From Alcanivorax sediminis (GTDB lineage: Bacteria; Pseudomonadota; Gammaproteobacteria; Pseudomonadales; Alcanivoracaceae), in the NCBI RefSeq assembly GCF_009601165.1, contig NZ_WIRE01000001.1, positions 2,790,001 through 2,854,000 on the forward strand: a DNA stretch of 64,000 bases, in the 5' to 3' direction. The position numbers were made by a program, and so were the translations under genes. The notes under the pieces were generated by a model. It was not told where the DNA came from, ran no database searches, and was given only the letters and a program-made list of their open reading frames with translations. This document shows, one piece after another, positions 62,208-64,000 of this stretch (positions within the stretch are counted from its first letter, which is position 1; every line of letters starts with the position of its first letter).

Positions 62208-62244
62208 CATAGCACCGGACGGGGTTGCAACACGAATACAAGAG

Positions 62245-62333
62245 TTGCGAGGTACGAGAAGCGAGTTTCGAAATTCAAAAGCTAAACCGGCGATTGTTCC
62301 AGGTTTTCGCAACTCGAAACTCGTTACTCGCAA
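62245..62333. repeat. Inverted heptamer-repeat element between dapC and yffB (NNNCGAG family)
   Basis: The left arm (62245-62279) has five units: TTGCGAG, GTACGAG, AAGCGAG, TTTCGAA, ATTCAAA. The right arm (62306-62333), read in reverse, has four: TTGCGAG, TAACGAG, TTTCGAG, TTGCGAA. The spacer is 26 nt. The element ends about 25 nt before the yffB start and could form a large hairpin in the dapC-yffB mRNA. Confidence 0.85.
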
Positions 62334-62357
62334 CTGCGGGTTTGGAAAGGAAAGAAC

Positions 62358-62705
62358 ATGGAACTGACAATCTTTGGTATCAAAAACTGCGATACCATGA
62401 AGAAAGCCATGAAATGGCTTGATGACAACGGCGTTGCCTATCACTTCCATGACTACAAGAAGGAAGGCGTGCCAGAGGCGCCCCTCCAGCAGTGGCTGGA
62501 CGCGCTGGGCTGGGAGACCGTCATCAACAAGCGTGGCACCACCTGGCGCAAGCTGGATGACACGACCAGGGAGACCATGGACGCCAGCAAGGCTGTTGCC
62601 GTGGCACTGGAGAATCCGTCCCTGATCAAACGGCCGATTCTGCAGAACGACAAGATTCTCACCGCCGGCTTCAAGGCCGACGAGTGGCAAGCACTTTTGA
62701 AATAA
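62358..62705 (+). CDS. yffB: YffB, ArsC/Spx-family thioredoxin-fold protein
   Basis: A 115-residue small protein (E. coli YffB 118). It has one N-terminal cysteine, C11 in GIKNCDTMKKAMKWL, HDYKKEGV, and the diagnostic NKRGTTWRKLDDTTR. The fold is that of arsenate reductases and Spx, but the Arg triad of true arsenate reductases is not clear. Function is unknown, perhaps glutathione-dependent thiol reduction. It commonly accompanies dapD in gammaproteobacteria, as here, with the dapD start 35 bp away. GGAAAGG lies upstream of the ATG. Confidence 0.9.
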   Translation: MELTIFGIKNCDTMKKAMKWLDDNGVAYHFHDYKKEGVPEAPLQQWLDALGWETVINKRGTTWRKLDDTTRETMDASKAVAVALENPSLIKRPILQNDKILTAGFKADEWQALLK

Positions 62706-62740
62706 GCGCCCTGCGCAACCGATTTCACAGAGAGGACCTC

Positions 62741-63775
62741 ATGAGCAACTATTTCGCCATCGCACTGGGCTGCGGCACCAAGAACCGCAACGACAACTGG
62801 CTGGAAGTCTACTACCCCGATCCGGCTATCAACCCGGACAACAAGCTGATCGAAGCGATCCGTGAAGAGCTGGACTACCAGGGTGGCAACGCCGCCATCG
62901 AACTGACCCGGGGTCAGGTCCAGCATATTGCCCGCGAATGGCGTGAAGCCGGTTTCGAACACGAAGCCAGCTATGCAGTGGCCTTCCAGGAGTCCGAAAG
63001 CCCGGTGGTACTGACCGTGCTGGAAACCGATGCCGAGCCCGCCTCCACCCCCGAGGCTTACCTGAAGCTGCACCTGATTTCCCACCGTCTGGTGAAGCCT
63101 CACGGCGTCAACCTGTCCGGCATTTTCCCGCTGCTTCCCAACGTGGCCTGGACCAACGAAGGTGCCGTGGATCTGGAAGAGCTGCAGGAGCGCCAGCTGA
63201 TGGCGCGTCTGAATGGCAAGGTCCTGTCCGTGAACAGCGTGGACAAATTCCCGAAGATGACCGACTACGTGGTACCGACCGGTGTGCGTATTGCCGACAC
63301 CTCCCGCGTGCGTCTGGGCGCCTATGTGGGTGAAGGCACCACCATCATGCACGAGGGCTTCATCAACTTTAACGCTGGCACCGAAGGCCCGGGCATGATC
63401 GAAGGCCGCATCTCTGCCGGTGTATTCGTTGGCAAGGGCTCCGATATCGGTGGCGGCGCCTCCACCATGGGAACCCTGTCCGGCGGCGGTAACATGATCA
63501 TCTCCCTGGGTGAGGGTTGTCTACTTGGTGCGAACGCCGGCACCGGCATCCCACTGGGCGATCGCTGCACCATTGAAGCGGGCCTGTACATCACTGCAGG
63601 TTCCAAGGTCCAGCTGATGGACGACAAGGGCGAAATCGTGGAAACCGTCAAGGCTCGCGATCTGGCTGGTCAGTCCGACCTGCTGTTCCGTCGCAACACC
63701 ACCAACGGCGCCGTGCAGTGTCTCACCAACAAGAGTGCCATCGCTCTCAACGAAGAACTGCATAAGCACAATTAA
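62741..63775 (+). CDS. dapD: DapD, tetrahydrodipicolinate N-succinyltransferase (long form)
   Basis: A 344-residue enzyme, the long form known from Pseudomonas rather than the 274-residue E. coli type. The ATG at 62741 with AGAGGA upstream is chosen over an in-frame codon 57 nt earlier that overlaps yffB. The C-terminal half has left-handed beta-helix repeats (VRIADTSRVRLGAYVGEGTTIMHEGFINFNAG and later FVGKGSDIGGGAS). It transfers succinyl from CoA to THDP in lysine and diaminopimelate synthesis, acting just before DapC. A palindromic heptamer element follows. Confidence 0.94.
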   Translation: MSNYFAIALGCGTKNRNDNWLEVYYPDPAINPDNKLIEAIREELDYQGGNAAIELTRGQVQHIAREWREAGFEHEASYAVAFQESESPVVLTVLETDAEPASTPEAYLKLHLISHRLVKPHGVNLSGIFPLLPNVAWTNEGAVDLEELQERQLMARLNGKVLSVNSVDKFPKMTDYVVPTGVRIADTSRVRLGAYVGEGTTIMHEGFINFNAGTEGPGMIEGRISAGVFVGKGSDIGGGASTMGTLSGGGNMIISLGEGCLLGANAGTGIPLGDRCTIEAGLYITAGSKVQLMDDKGEIVETVKARDLAGQSDLLFRRNTTNGAVQCLTNKSAIALNEELHKHN

Positions 63776-63852
63776 CGCAACACGCGGCACGCTTCACACA
63801 ACACACCGGCGTGTCCGCTATTGATACCAAGAAGCATCGAACAGGCGCTGAG

Positions 63853-63928
63853 TGGCGAGTTTCGAGTCACGAGTTTCGAAGATCAAAACCGGTTTTGACT
63901 TTCGCAACTCGAAACCCGTTACTCGCTT
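63853..63928. repeat. Palindromic heptamer-repeat element after dapD (NNNCGAG family)
   Basis: Exactly five 7-bp units on each side of the 6-bp palindrome ACCGGT (63888-63893), 76 bp in total. Left units: TGGCGAG, TTTCGAG, TCACGAG, TTTCGAA, GATCAAA. Right units in reverse: AAGCGAG, TAACGGG, TTTCGAG, TTGCGAA, AGTCAAA. Both arms step from CGAG through CGAA to CAAA at the centre. Confidence 0.9.
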
Positions 63929-63972
63929 CTCGCCCCGGTCCGAAAGACGTCAGCTCCGATACTGGAAACCCT

Positions 63973-64000
63973 ATGTCTCGCACCCTCGAATACACCAAGG
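63973..64000 (+). CDS. Start of a probable dapE (succinyl-diaminopimelate desuccinylase), cut by the window end
   Basis: An ATG at 63973 opens a frame MSRTLEYTK that runs off the window. The position after dapC-yffB-dapD and the N-terminal look of DapE proteins suggest dapE, but nine codons cannot prove it. The ribosome binding site is weak (TGGAAA). Confidence 0.4.

Noticed and set aside
62245..63928. yffB-dapD as a composite mobile unit flanked by the two heptamer elements
   Set aside because: Both genes match their usual neighbourhood and show no sign of transfer; flanking copies alone are not enough.

Overview
This window reads as a chromosomal segment of a marine-type gammaproteobacterium. 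Gene order closely follows the Pseudomonas/Oceanospirillales pattern (ppiD-hupB-lon-clpX-clpP-tig; rpsB-tsf-pyrH-frr-uppS-cdsA-dxr-rseP-bamA-skp-lpxD-fabZ-lpxA-lpxB-rnhB-dnaE-accA-tilS). Alcanivorax or a close relative is my best guess, an inference from protein similarity, gene order and the alcohol-oxidation genes. Almost all the DNA is coding and most genes are essential housekeeping genes. No phage, insertion sequence, CRISPR array or rRNA was seen.

Layout. 1-8128 (minus strand): truncated ppiD, tRNA-Asp directly behind hupB, lon, clpX, clpP, tig and a Pro-Arg-His tRNA cluster, i.e. protein folding and proteolysis. 8354-17637: folD, glnS, two adjacent cyclophilins (one cytoplasmic, one exported), lpxH, miaE, a lipid A acyltransferase and acnB. 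17865-24224 is the most accessory part: a hotdog thioesterase, an iron-type alcohol dehydrogenase and two paralogous pairs of a GMC flavoprotein with a Tat-exported small subunit, pointing to oxidation of alcohols, possibly at the cell envelope. 24336-34346: fieF-like exporter, nlpD, a DUF368 membrane protein, pcm, truD, ispF, ispD, ftsB, eno, kdsA, pyrG. A RecQ-like helicase gene with a LexA-like box is inserted between pyrG and tilS. 36796-57195: a nearly unbroken block for DNA replication, fatty acid, lipid A, isoprenoid and phospholipid synthesis, outer-membrane assembly and translation. 57493-64000 (plus strand): map, glnD, dapC, yffB, dapD and the start of a probable dapE, i.e. nitrogen sensing and lysine/peptidoglycan precursor synthesis.

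The most unusual signal is non-coding. Six intergenic sites carry arms made of tandem 7-bp units, usually as inverted pairs. Three sequence families share this design: AGTKAAY (9389-9419; 13067-13225), NNNCGAG (17742-17847; 62245-62333; 63853-63928) and NNNCAAG (27131-27280). The arms sit at gene 3' ends; in three cases the stop codon of lpxH, miaE or pcm lies inside the first heptamer. They have no cas genes and no coding capacity, and they look like a small family of stop-codon-abutting, hairpin-forming interspersed elements.

Limits: all calls come from reading the sequence by eye. No alignment, folding or database search was run.
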